DNA from: Limibacterium fermenti
GTDB lineage: Bacteria; Bacteroidota; Bacteroidia; Bacteroidales; Dysgonomonadaceae
Assembly: GCF_041902845.1 (NCBI RefSeq)
Contig: NZ_CP159486.1
Location: 2,046,001 to 2,110,000, forward strand
Direction: 5' to 3'
DNA length: 64,000 bases
Shown: one piece after another, positions 8,552 through 15,668 of the stretch
Layout: the number at the start of each line of letters is the position of its first letter
Numbering within the stretch: the stretch's first letter is position 1
The notes under the pieces: model-generated
Databases searched by the model: none
What the model was told of the DNA's origin: nothing
What the model saw: the letters and a program-made list of their open reading frames with translations, nothing else
Translations under genes and position numbers: made by a program

Positions 8552-8787
8552 AATTGGGCAACTAACGTATTCAATTTATCCGGATCATATCCCACCACGC
8601 GTTCCAATTCAACATCTTCTTCCACCAACAACGTCGTAGGCACGGCGCGTATCTTATACTTCATCGCCAATTCGGGGCGGTTGAAAGGATTGACGGCTTC
8701 GAAGGCCACGTGCTTCTTTTCCAGAAATTGCGAAACCATTACGCAGGGATTGCAATCGTCTTTTTCAAACTTCACTACTTTTTTCAT
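8548..8787 (-). CDS. Thioredoxin-like protein of the nrd operon (NrdH-like)
   Basis: The 79-residue thioredoxin-fold protein has the dithiol CNPC (Cys12, Cys15) and the cis-proline segment IRAVPTTLLV. NrdH proteins usually have CxxC with a glutaredoxin-like sequence and thioredoxin-like reduction, and this one is somewhat more thioredoxin-like. Its place at the head of the operon, overlapping nrdI, makes an electron donor for NrdE the likely role. A -7 element lies at 8860-8867. Confidence 0.82.
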   Translation of the reverse strand: MKKVVKFEKDDCNPCVMVSQFLEKKHVAFEAVNPFNRPELAMKYKIRAVPTTLLVEEDVELERVVGYDPDKLNTLVAQL

Positions 8788-8859
8788 TTGTATACTATTT
8801 TATTTTGTCGTCCTGTCGGTACGGAATATCTTTTCAAATCTTGCGAGATATTACAACGA

Positions 8860-8867
8860 CAAACATA
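8860..8867 (-). promoter_or_regulatory. -7 element of the nrdHIEF operon
   Basis: The minus strand reads TATGTTTG about 73 nt before the start at 8787. No NrdR box pair was recognised. Confidence 0.5.
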
Positions 8868-9285
8868 GTAAAATGTTTTCAATAAAAATCAACTTTATAA
8901 CATGTAAAAATAAAAAAGTTTTCCACTATTTTTCATATTCATTTATTTATCAGTTAATTATTTTTCATGATAGATAAAAAAATTATCTATTGAATTTATT
9001 TATCAAACCGTATAATATAAAAAATTGTCCGACATCCGACTTCTTCCGTCATCTTGAAGATCGCATTTGCCGCCCGTTCCTCGCCTCAGCCTCTATCTAA
9101 ATTTCCAAAAAAAAGAAAGAACGGCGGGCTATGTATTATCCGCGGCCGTCCATCCTTCCCTTCCTGTCGGGGAAGGATTCGGGGATGGAACCGGGGGAGT
9201 ATCGGAAGGACGAGGGGGTAGCCGGGGAAAGATAAAAAAGGCTTCTGACACATTACGGATAATCCTATAAAAAAATTAACACGAA
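8868..9285. other. Gene-free spacer between nrdH and the 9.3 kb promoter
   Basis: The first half is very AT-rich. The part from 9070 to 9230 is G/C-rich and purine-biased on the plus strand. A 67-codon frame at 9067-9270 has no recognisable family or start signal and I do not call it a gene. Nothing else is seen. Confidence 0.5.
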
Positions 9286-9320
9286 TTTGTTTTTTATATA
9301 ATCTAAAACAGCTATATTTG
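9286..9320 (+). promoter_or_regulatory. Promoter reading into the 21-bp minisatellite
   Basis: TTTG at 9286-9289 is followed 23 bp later by TATATTTG at 9313-9320, fitting the Bacteroidota -33/-7 pattern. Transcription from here would cross the minisatellite and reach the gene at 9864. Confidence 0.55.
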
Positions 9321-9520
9321 CCCCGTTAAACATCGATGCCTGCCGTTTCATATACGACACACCGTAAATCAATAAACTTAATTATTGTAGGATATGAAAC
9401 TATTCTTTACACCTATTAAATGGCCCATACATCGCCGCCGGTTTTAACCGATGCTGGCGTCGCAGCCCATCATACGGCGGCAAATCTCCATCATCACAGA
9501 CCATCTCCGAGCGTTCCGAC

Positions 9521-9793
9521 ATGATCTCCGACTGCCATAATGGCATCTCCGAGTCGTCAAACGGTATCTCCGAGTCTCCGGATGACATCTCGGGGTCATT
9601 GGACGGTATCTCGGAGTCATCAAATGGTATCTCCGACTGCCACAATGGCATCTCCGGGTCGTCAAATGACATCTCTGAGTCACCGGATGACATCTCTGAG
9701 TCACCGGACGACATCTCGGGGTCACCGGACGGCATCTCGGGATCATCAAATGGTATCTCTGAGTGCCACAACGGCATCTCCGGACCGACAAAT
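9521..9793. repeat. 21-bp minisatellite, 13 units, upstream of the helical protein gene
   Basis: Thirteen exact-length 21-bp units follow the consensus GGYATCTCCGAGTCNNCAAAY with variable internal bases. Because 21 is a multiple of 3 and stops are absent, several frames stay open. In one plus frame the units read as heptads GISESPD/DISGSPD. On the minus strand they read DSEMPSG/QSEIPFD. One plus frame (from 9540) stays open right through the start of the downstream gene. The tract lies about 70 bp before that gene. Confidence 0.95.
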
Positions 9794-9863
9794 AATCGTT
9801 ATCCGGATTCATAACAGAATTATAATTCATCCTAAAACGTTTTTAAATAAAAAACAGACAACT

Positions 9864-10550
9864 ATGACACGTGATCAAATAAATCATTCCAATACCTTGC
9901 ATACTGTTGAAAACCTGCTGACAGTCAATGTAACAAAAATTGCCGACATGCCGGCATTGCAGCAGGCGCATGTAAAATTGACAGGTATCAACACCAATAT
10001 CGGTCAATACCAGCAGGAGCAAGCAGTCGATATAAAAGGATTAACCAAGTTGAAACAACTAAAAAAAGCAGACTTGGAAAATCGCACCATCAAGGTTAGT
10101 GATGCTTTGCATGCCTATGCCGTCGCCCAAAAGGACGTCAAGTTGGCATCGTTATCCGACCGGACATTATCGGAAGTGAAGTCTATTCGCGAAAGCGACT
10201 TGCCGGTAACGGCCAAAGCGATTTACACTGCGGCGAATCCCTTGGCCGAAGCTTTAGTGCCTTTCAAGACGACCGCCGACGAGATCACCGCATTGGGAGA
10301 AGCTGCCGAATCGTTTCCAAAGCATTATCCCGACAGGGAAACACTCATCGCTCAGCGAAAACAAGCCACATCCAACTTGAAAGCAAAAATAAAAGAAGGA
10401 ATGGAATTGCTTCATAACGAAATCGATATACTGATGCTCCCGTTCCGCGCATCCGATCCGACGTTCTACGGCGAATACCGGAATGCACGCAGCATCATCA
10501 ACATCCGGGGCGGAAAACCGGACAACAAAGATGAGCAGGATAAGAAATAA
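9864..10550 (+). CDS. Helical protein of unknown function, paralogue of the 55.9-56.6 kb gene
   Basis: The 228 residues from ATG at 9864 have no signal peptide or membrane segment. The protein looks almost entirely alpha-helical and ends in a charged tail (NKDEQDKK). I recognise the general type from Bacteroidota genomes (helical bundle with an EALVPFKTTADEITALGEAA-like core and an FYGEYRNAR ending) but no function is known. The protein at 55905-56561 shares this layout: ALVPFKTTADEITAL against AIVPYGITAENLTAV, and EYRNAR against EYKNAR. The frame is open upstream through the minisatellite to 9540, so an N-terminally extended form with heptad repeats is possible. ATG 9864 is preferred because the conserved region begins after it. 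Confidence 0.75.
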   Translation: MTRDQINHSNTLHTVENLLTVNVTKIADMPALQQAHVKLTGINTNIGQYQQEQAVDIKGLTKLKQLKKADLENRTIKVSDALHAYAVAQKDVKLASLSDRTLSEVKSIRESDLPVTAKAIYTAANPLAEALVPFKTTADEITALGEAAESFPKHYPDRETLIAQRKQATSNLKAKIKEGMELLHNEIDILMLPFRASDPTFYGEYRNARSIINIRGGKPDNKDEQDKK

Positions 10551-10572
10551 GGGACTGGGAGATAGAGAGACT

Positions 10573-10633
10573 AAGGGACGGAGGGACGGAGGGATGGAGG
10601 GACGGAGGGACTAAGGGACTAAGGGACAAGGGG
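10573..10633. repeat. 8-bp tandem repeat tract (GGACGGAG)
   Basis: About seven octamers (GGACGGAG, GGATGGAG, GGACTAAG) begin 23 bp after the stop codon of the 9864-10550 gene. Confidence 0.9.
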
Positions 10634-10780
10634 CAGGACAAAAACTTTCCGGGAAAGCATCCTCCCCTTTGACCTTCTCCCGAATAATACCGGTAGAGGT
10701 TGGTTTCACGCTGTCCGAAACCGATTTTACGGTTATTCCTTTTCATCTATTACGTTCACTCGTTCTATTTGCATATACTT

Positions 10781-11909
10781 TCAATTTAGGTGATATCCCT
10801 GCGCGTTCATTTCGGAAGCTCGGAACAGAGCATATTGTTTTTCATCGAGGGGGTAGTCCCAACATCCGAGGCTGTGATAAATGTCTCCGCCGAAACCCGA
10901 TTTGAACTTATACAATCCGAACAAGGGGTGCGACGGATCGGGTACGGGAGAGATTCCGAACAGGTCGTATTGCGTACATCCGGCGGCTTTCGAGGCTTTG
11001 AGGACTTCCCATTGCAACGCACACGCCGGCATCAGGTTACGATGCGACGAAGACGAAGCGCGCCATACAAGGAAGACCCGCGCGACCCGGTAATGGCCAG
11101 AAACATGGCTGCCAGGGGCCTATCGCCGTAAGAAGCGATGAGCAAACGCACATCGGCCGGCGAACGCCTATCTTGTGCCTTGGCCGCAAGTACCGCCTCG
11201 GAATACTTCATCTCGTTAATAAGGATGCGGTTGCGGACGGCCGTTTCCTTATATAATTCATGCCACGTGTCCCTTCCCTCCATGCCCTTCGAGGTTACGG
11301 AAACGCTCTTACGGGCAGCCAACTTGATATTATAGCGCGTTTTAGGCTTCATGCGCTGAAGCAATATATCGGCGTCGGGGCTGAGATCGAGATCGATCGT
11401 ATGCGCCGGAAGGATGTTCGAGCCCGCCTTCTTGAATTTCCAGTTCTCCGTGTTAAAATTAAAACGCAATTCCTGAGCCGATATATCGGGATGTCCTTTC
11501 CAGATGCCGTTTTCGTCGAAATGTTCCGTTTCTTTCGCCTAATACGATTGCCAACACAAATCGTACCGGATAAGGAGGCAATTCTTCGGTAAAAACGAAC
11601 GGAGCGATTCGGACAGTTCCTCCAAGAACATCCCCTGAAACTCTTCATCGGGTTCTCCAGCTCCGGCCCGTAAGGGACATACGCCACGCAGTGATCGCGC
11701 CCTATCGGTTGTATAACTACCAACACATCCGCCACAACGACTTCGCGGTTTGGGGGCTGATGAAACAAATTTTCTTTGCGTGATTTGAAATTAATGGCGA
11801 TCGTATCGGCCCCCAGGCGGGTTTTCACATCCGACCAAAAAGCCGCTTATTGTACGATAGGGGTAGCAAAAAGTCCTTCGGGCTCTTTATTGCAGATATT
11901 CGTCAGCAT
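10781..11909 (-). pseudogene. Broken FemAB/FemX-like aminoacyltransferase gene
   Basis: Stitched across frames, the minus strand encodes a FemAB-type peptidoglycan bridge acyltransferase. Recognisable pieces are EPEGLFATPIVQ at the start, a central segment with LQRMKPKTRYNIKLAARK, and a C-terminal part with YDLFGISPVPDPSHPLFGLY and FKSGFGG. I see four lesions: an in-frame TAA at codon 21 (11847-11849); a frameshift near 11655; a TAG near 11544 inside the segment reading LLIRYDLCWQSY; and a frameshift near 11050. The family attaches amino acids to cell-wall precursors using aminoacyl-tRNA. Multiple independent lesions make a true pseudogene far more likely than sequencing error. A good -7 element survives at 11933-11941. 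Confidence 0.85.
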
Positions 11910-11932
11910 GTTCTTCCTTTTTTTTCGGAAAC

Positions 11933-11941
11933 GCAAAGATA
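11933..11941 (-). promoter_or_regulatory. -7 element of the FemAB pseudogene
   Basis: The minus strand reads TATCTTTGC 24 nt before the ancestral start at 11909. Confidence 0.5.
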
Positions 11942-11962
11942 AGGCAAATCACTTTTTTGCTG

Positions 11963-12307
11963 TCAGCATATAGCCTTTTGCAACGTCTCTTTTATGAAAC
12001 TATTCAATGTTTCCCCCTTTTTTCTTGCCTGTATGACAATGTTTTTATGTAATTCCGCACCGATGCGGATATTGAGTGTACCGCTGAACGGTTCTTGAGG
12101 TTTACTGTTTTCTTGTTCGCAATCATATAGATAATCATCTATACATCTTCTAAAATCTTCCTCTAATTCTTCAATAGTATTCCCCTCAAAGGTAAATAAA
12201 TGACTGATACCCAATACGCGTCCATGGAAACATTTGTCGGGAACGCTAAACTCAACCGTCCCTGTGTATCCTTTATATTCTAATGTATCGATATTTATTG
12301 CTTTCAT
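11963..12307 (-). CDS. hicB: HicB-family antitoxin
   Basis: The 114-residue protein has two parts. Residues 1-65 are the HicB pseudo-nuclease fold (YKGYTGTVEFSVPDKCFHGR and a following DFRRCIDDYL segment). The C-terminal part is a ribbon-helix-helix-like DNA-binding domain with SGTLNIRIGAELHKNIVIQA and LNSFIKETLQKAI. HicB binds and neutralises HicA and represses the pair. It lies 21 bp downstream of the hicA-like gene in the same orientation, which is the usual hicA-hicB order. No lesion is seen. Confidence 0.85.
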   Translation of the reverse strand: MKAINIDTLEYKGYTGTVEFSVPDKCFHGRVLGISHLFTFEGNTIEELEEDFRRCIDDYLYDCEQENSKPQEPFSGTLNIRIGAELHKNIVIQARKKGETLNSFIKETLQKAIC

Positions 12308-12328
12308 ACGATTATTTTATTTTCGATT

Positions 12329-12598
12329 TCACATTTCATCATCCATTAAATGACACTCCTGCAAAAGTGTTTTGATATCATGTAACTGATATCGCTTTAA
12401 TATCTTTTCAGGATGAGGCTTATGCATTCTAAATTCTTTACCCAAAGAATCATTGCGGAACCTTACCCGCGAACCGCTTGTCTTTCCCGTTTTCACTTCA
12501 TTAAAACCCATTAGTTTCAATAATGCAACCGCTTCATCGAAAGAGAAATCTGTCGGATAGCTGAAAAATCTGTTTAATATTTTCTCTTTTCCGCTCAT
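12329..12598 (-). CDS. hicA: HicA-family toxin (mRNA interferase)
   Basis: The 89 residues are taken from the ATG at 12598. A TTG extension to 12637 is possible but would overlap a TACATTTG promoter-like element at about 12603-12610. The protein has the HicA dsRBD-like pattern: a helix (DFSFDEAVALLKLMGF), then GKTSGSRVRFRND, then RMHKPHPEKILKRYQLHDIK. The catalytic histidine of HicA normally sits in the G-S-H position, and here the strand reads GSRVRF, so the usual His is not in that place; His in FRMHKPHP may matter instead. Partner: HicB immediately downstream. Unlike the other toxins in this window, this frame is intact. Confidence 0.75.
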   Translation of the reverse strand: MSGKEKILNRFFSYPTDFSFDEAVALLKLMGFNEVKTGKTSGSRVRFRNDSLGKEFRMHKPHPEKILKRYQLHDIKTLLQECHLMDDEM

Positions 12599-12743
12599 GC
12601 CGCAAATGTATTCAAAAAAAATGAGATGTTCAAACAATCTAAATCTTTATTTAGCAAACAGGCTAAAGGCTCTGATCGCCAGCAAAGCAGGTATTATCTG
12701 TAAAATATAGACTATCGTTATGGAGCAACATTATCGGGAAAGA

Positions 12744-13118
12744 TCACTTCTTAAAAATAAAATACACCGCAAGGATCAAAAACACAAATCCGATTAAATG
12801 ATTTATCCGCAGCGCCTCGTTTTTGAAAAAGAAGACGGAGAAGAATGTAAATACCGTCAGCGTAATGACCTCCTGAATCACCTTCAGTTGCCATAAGTTA
12901 AACGGTCCGCCGTTACCGTTGAAGCCGATACGGTTTGCCGGCACCTGAAAGATATACTCGAAAAAAGCGATTCCCCAACTGATGAAAATGATACCCAATA
13001 AACCGATATTTTTAAACCAATCCATTTGTTGAAATTTCAGATGCCCGTACCAGGCAAACGTCATAAACGTATTGGAAACGACTAAAAATACGATCGTTAC
13101 GATAGCTTTCTGAATCAT
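12744..13118 (-). CDS. DUF486 small membrane protein (DMT superfamily)
   Basis: The 124-residue hydrophobic protein has four predicted membrane helices and the DUF486 hallmarks SNTFMTFAWYGHLKF, ISWGIAFFEYIFQVPANR and LWQLKVIQEVITL. It resembles half-size drug/metabolite transporters. No substrate is known. It is probably monocistronic, with a -7 element at 13142-13150. Confidence 0.88.
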   Translation of the reverse strand: MIQKAIVTIVFLVVSNTFMTFAWYGHLKFQQMDWFKNIGLLGIIFISWGIAFFEYIFQVPANRIGFNGNGGPFNLWQLKVIQEVITLTVFTFFSVFFFKNEALRINHLIGFVFLILAVYFIFKK

Positions 13119-13141
13119 ATAAAATTATTTGATAATTGCGT

Positions 13142-13150
13142 GCAAAGATA
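13142..13150 (-). promoter_or_regulatory. -7 element of the DUF486 gene
   Basis: The minus strand reads TATCTTTGC 24 nt before the start at 13118. Confidence 0.6.
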
Positions 13151-13268
13151 GTGCAAACGGATGAGTACGGCAAAAAAAACCGTCTAAACGCCCCTCGCAT
13201 ACAAGTCTCTTTACCGGTGCCCGTCATGTATAACACCAATCCGGAAATTCACTCTAACGGGAAATATT

Positions 13269-14195
13269 CTACATAGATGTACTTTTGCTCCTGAATAAAA
13301 ATTCGCCGTCCTCCGTCTTGTGGATAACCTTGTCTCCGTCTTGAATATCCATGGAGAAAGTCCCTTTTATCCTATCTTCTGTGATCTTTTCTATCGTAAA
13401 CGATCCGCTGCACGGATACTCTTTCCAGTCTTCCGGTTTAATAACAATCTTCACATCCGACGAATAGGGTGTTCCTGTAAACTGAAAAAACGAAATCCTG
13501 TTACCTGTCGATTGTGCATCGAATTCATACGTTAGAGGCAAAGTCGCCCCGTATTGAGGAAACGGTCGATCGAAGATAAACATCAAGCGATATCCATCAT
13601 TTGAGAAAAGATGATGTGAAGTAGCTTCAGAAGTTGACCCCATAATCCTTTTACAACCGTAAAAACTGAAATTTCCGGCATGAAACGTCGCGTACGATTT
13701 ATCCGATTGCAACGACTTCTGAGGAATATTGTCCAGATCAATACTTCCCTTAATTGTTATACTTCCCAAGTTTGTTTTTAATTCATGGGATTTTCCATGC
13801 AGTTTACCTTCATAATCGAACGAAAGTTTTCGCGTATCGGGATCAAACCGGTAATTTTTGATAGAAAACGTTTCGGCCGGATTAAAATCATAGGTGCCAT
13901 AATTTTCCCCATCCTTAATATAGCTCATTACAGCTTCGGTAAAATGGCCATCGCTGAATGACCACCCAATACCATACCCCACTGGAAAAGCAGGATCTGT
14001 TTTTTTTGTAGCATAATGAACAAAAACGGAAATATTATTCTCGTCTACTCCGGCTTCGACAGCCTCAGGGAAAAAGTGATAGGCTTTTCCTTCGATTTCT
14101 ATTTTCAACGGACCTACTTCATCCGGTTCAACTTCCGGGTCATTACCACATCCCAACAACAAAAGGGCAGGTATCAGAAAGAGTAATTTTTTCAT
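13269..14195 (-). CDS. Lipoprotein of unknown function
   Basis: I start at the ATG that opens MKKLLFLIPALLLLGCGND, a clear lipoprotein signal with cysteine in the lipobox. The upstream in-frame ATG at 14225 would bury the signal and overlap the -7 element at 14223-14230. The mature part (about 290 residues) is rich in beta-strand-like alternating residues and ends with TFSMDIQDGDKVIHKTEDGE. No family recognised. Probably exported to the outer-membrane periplasmic face or cell surface. The frame is intact and stands alone. Confidence 0.75.
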   Translation of the reverse strand: MKKLLFLIPALLLLGCGNDPEVEPDEVGPLKIEIEGKAYHFFPEAVEAGVDENNISVFVHYATKKTDPAFPVGYGIGWSFSDGHFTEAVMSYIKDGENYGTYDFNPAETFSIKNYRFDPDTRKLSFDYEGKLHGKSHELKTNLGSITIKGSIDLDNIPQKSLQSDKSYATFHAGNFSFYGCKRIMGSTSEATSHHLFSNDGYRLMFIFDRPFPQYGATLPLTYEFDAQSTGNRISFFQFTGTPYSSDVKIVIKPEDWKEYPCSGSFTIEKITEDRIKGTFSMDIQDGDKVIHKTEDGEFLFRSKSTSM

Positions 14196-14222
14196 TTGAT
14201 TTTTTTTGATTACAACAATCTG

Positions 14223-14230
14223 CAAATTTA
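14223..14230 (-). promoter_or_regulatory. -7 element of the 13.3-14.2 kb lipoprotein gene
   Basis: The minus strand reads TAAATTTG 28 nt before the chosen ATG at 14195, supporting that start over the one at 14225. Confidence 0.5.
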
Positions 14231-14355
14231 AACAAATAGTTTTAGAAGAATATATATCTTAAAACTTTTTTTCTTTCATCGGACAAAATGATCTAAGCGG
14301 ATATTTTACCGCCTCCGGTATTTTCGGGCGAAGATTCTATCGCCGCAGGCATTAT

Positions 14356-14955
14356 CTAATAAAGCGTTTCAGGAGTGATATCGATCTCTTTAGAGTTGGT
14401 AAAGAGAGCGCTTACGAGGGTGAAATATTCAGGTAAACTCCCCTTGCGCCCCCATTGCAGTTCGACGCCCAGCAACTGCGATGTTGTTTTTCCGATATCG
14501 AACCCGAAAGCTTCCAGCGGAGGCCGCACCTTATCGGGATGCCGGCAAGGCAATCCCCTTGCCCGCGCACAGCCTTCCATAGGGCACAGGTAACACATTC
14601 CCCCGGCGAAGAACGCCCGGGCCGGCGCATATTTCCTTTCCCACGCCAGCAAACGGTTGTCGAGCGTGCGCCGCACTTCCCCGATGAGCCGGTACGTAAT
14701 CCGTGTCGACTGTTTCGCATCGGTACATTCGCTACGCAAAGAAGAATCGGGAAAGAGTTGTGTACCCACAAGAATAACATCCGTATACCGGGTAAGGTAT
14801 TCTTCCACATCGAACCCGTACGGCGGGCATGACCAATACGTATTGTAACGCGGGCATTGCCTGCAATATCCGATAAAACGCTCCGCATCGCAATACTCGC
14901 GGATATAAGCCGGTACATCCGTCTTGGCAATCGTATGGCGTAGTCGATATAACAT
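14356..14955 (-). CDS. DUF2284 predicted metal-binding protein
   Basis: The 199-residue protein is cysteine-rich. Cys clusters include GYCRQCPRYNTYWSCPPYG and CYLCPMEGCARARGLPCRHP, which look like iron-sulfur or other metal sites and define DUF2284. The FDIGKTTSQLLGVELQWG stretch near the end is also conserved. Cytoplasmic by lack of signal. Function unknown. No operon partner is obvious. Confidence 0.85.
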   Translation of the reverse strand: MLYRLRHTIAKTDVPAYIREYCDAERFIGYCRQCPRYNTYWSCPPYGFDVEEYLTRYTDVILVGTQLFPDSSLRSECTDAKQSTRITYRLIGEVRRTLDNRLLAWERKYAPARAFFAGGMCYLCPMEGCARARGLPCRHPDKVRPPLEAFGFDIGKTTSQLLGVELQWGRKGSLPEYFTLVSALFTNSKEIDITPETLY

Positions 14956-15028
14956 ATCTAACCTCCTTCATCCTATATACCCCCGTTTGAGATCATCGGA
15001 TTCATAAGACAATGATAGAAGACACCGA

Positions 15029-15207
15029 TTATCCTTTCATAGAGGACGGATTTTTACGACAATCGAAGACATCGGTAATATATACTATTTCCCCCACAAT
15101 CCTGTAAATAAGCTTGTACCGCTTGTGTCCCCGTATAATATATCGAGTAAATATTGATATATCGATTCAAGTTCATCACGTGCCGGTTCCGTCCAAATAA
15201 TTCTCAC
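15029..15207 (-). pseudogene. RelE/ParE-type toxin remnant (internal deletion and frameshift)
   Basis: A GTG at 15205-15207 overlaps the antitoxin stop and opens VRIIWTEPARDELESIYQYL, the standard ParE/RelE N-terminus. About 8 codons later the reading frame shifts, and the C-terminal hallmark KRYKLIYRIVGEIVYITDVF followed by DCRKNP appears in another frame, ending at TAA 15029-15031. About 40 residues of the toxin core are missing between the two. No functional toxin can be made. Confidence 0.85.
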
Positions 15208-15434
15208 AATCCTAATTTATTTCTAACCTCATTCACCGTATATACCCGCCCTTCTTCGATTGCTTTTTCCGACCGGGCGGCTCGTTCCTCCAGTTCTTCT
15301 ACCGTAAAGCGATTGACGGTAGAAGTAAAACTCTTGAGGATGTTCTCTATTTGTTCAATCGCAGAAATATCGTCCACAATGGAAAGATTTTCTACAATCT
15401 TCCTTTTTCTAACTTCCAAACTTATAGCGTTCAT
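15204..15434 (-). CDS. Antitoxin of a type II system whose toxin is broken
   Basis: The 76-residue acidic protein ends with SEKAIEEGRVYTVNEVRNKL, resembling small antitoxins that precede RelE/ParE toxins in Bacteroidota. No classical DNA-binding domain is obvious at the N-terminus. The frame is intact although the adjacent toxin is wrecked. A palindrome spanning its -7 element suggests autoregulation. Confidence 0.75.
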   Translation of the reverse strand: MNAISLEVRKRKIVENLSIVDDISAIEQIENILKSFTSTVNRFTVEELEERAARSEKAIEEGRVYTVNEVRNKLGL

Positions 15435-15452
15435 ATTTTCTTATTTCATATC

Positions 15453-15475
15453 AATTGTAGTACAAACCTACAATT
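15453..15475 (-). promoter_or_regulatory. Promoter with palindromic operator of the 15.4 kb antitoxin
   Basis: AATTGTAG at 15453-15460 and CTACAATT at 15468-15475 are perfect inverted repeats. The minus-strand -7 element TAGGTTTG (15463-15470) lies between and inside them, which is the expected layout for an autorepressed toxin-antitoxin promoter. Confidence 0.6.
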
Positions 15476-15604
15476 AAATTCTGTAAAACGCAATAAAATT
15501 ACGGAATCATAGAATCGTTCAATTCCGCACCCGTAACTGCGGGAACCGCCGGGCAGCCAGTTCGAACGCCCCGAACAACACCGCCACGCCTCTTGAAAAA
15601 TCAA

Positions 15605-15635
15605 GATAGCGTAACCTGATGGAAGTTACGCTATC
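15605..15635 (-). terminator. Terminator of the B12 uptake operon
   Basis: A perfect 11-bp stem, GATAGCGTAAC/GTTACGCTATC, closes a 9-nt loop and is followed on the minus strand by TTGATTTTT. It lies about 35 bp after the stop of the last operon gene. Confidence 0.88.
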
Positions 15636-15668
15636 TCCTATGCAAGAAATGATGATTGAATGAAACTT

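Noticed and set aside
9067..9270. 67-codon plus frame in the GC-rich spacer
   Set aside because: Low-complexity Gly/Arg content, no promoter or homologue recognised.
9400..9830. Separate heptad-repeat proteins on the minus strand of the minisatellite
   Set aside because: Open frames arise automatically from a stop-free 21-bp unit; nothing shows which strand, if any, is translated.
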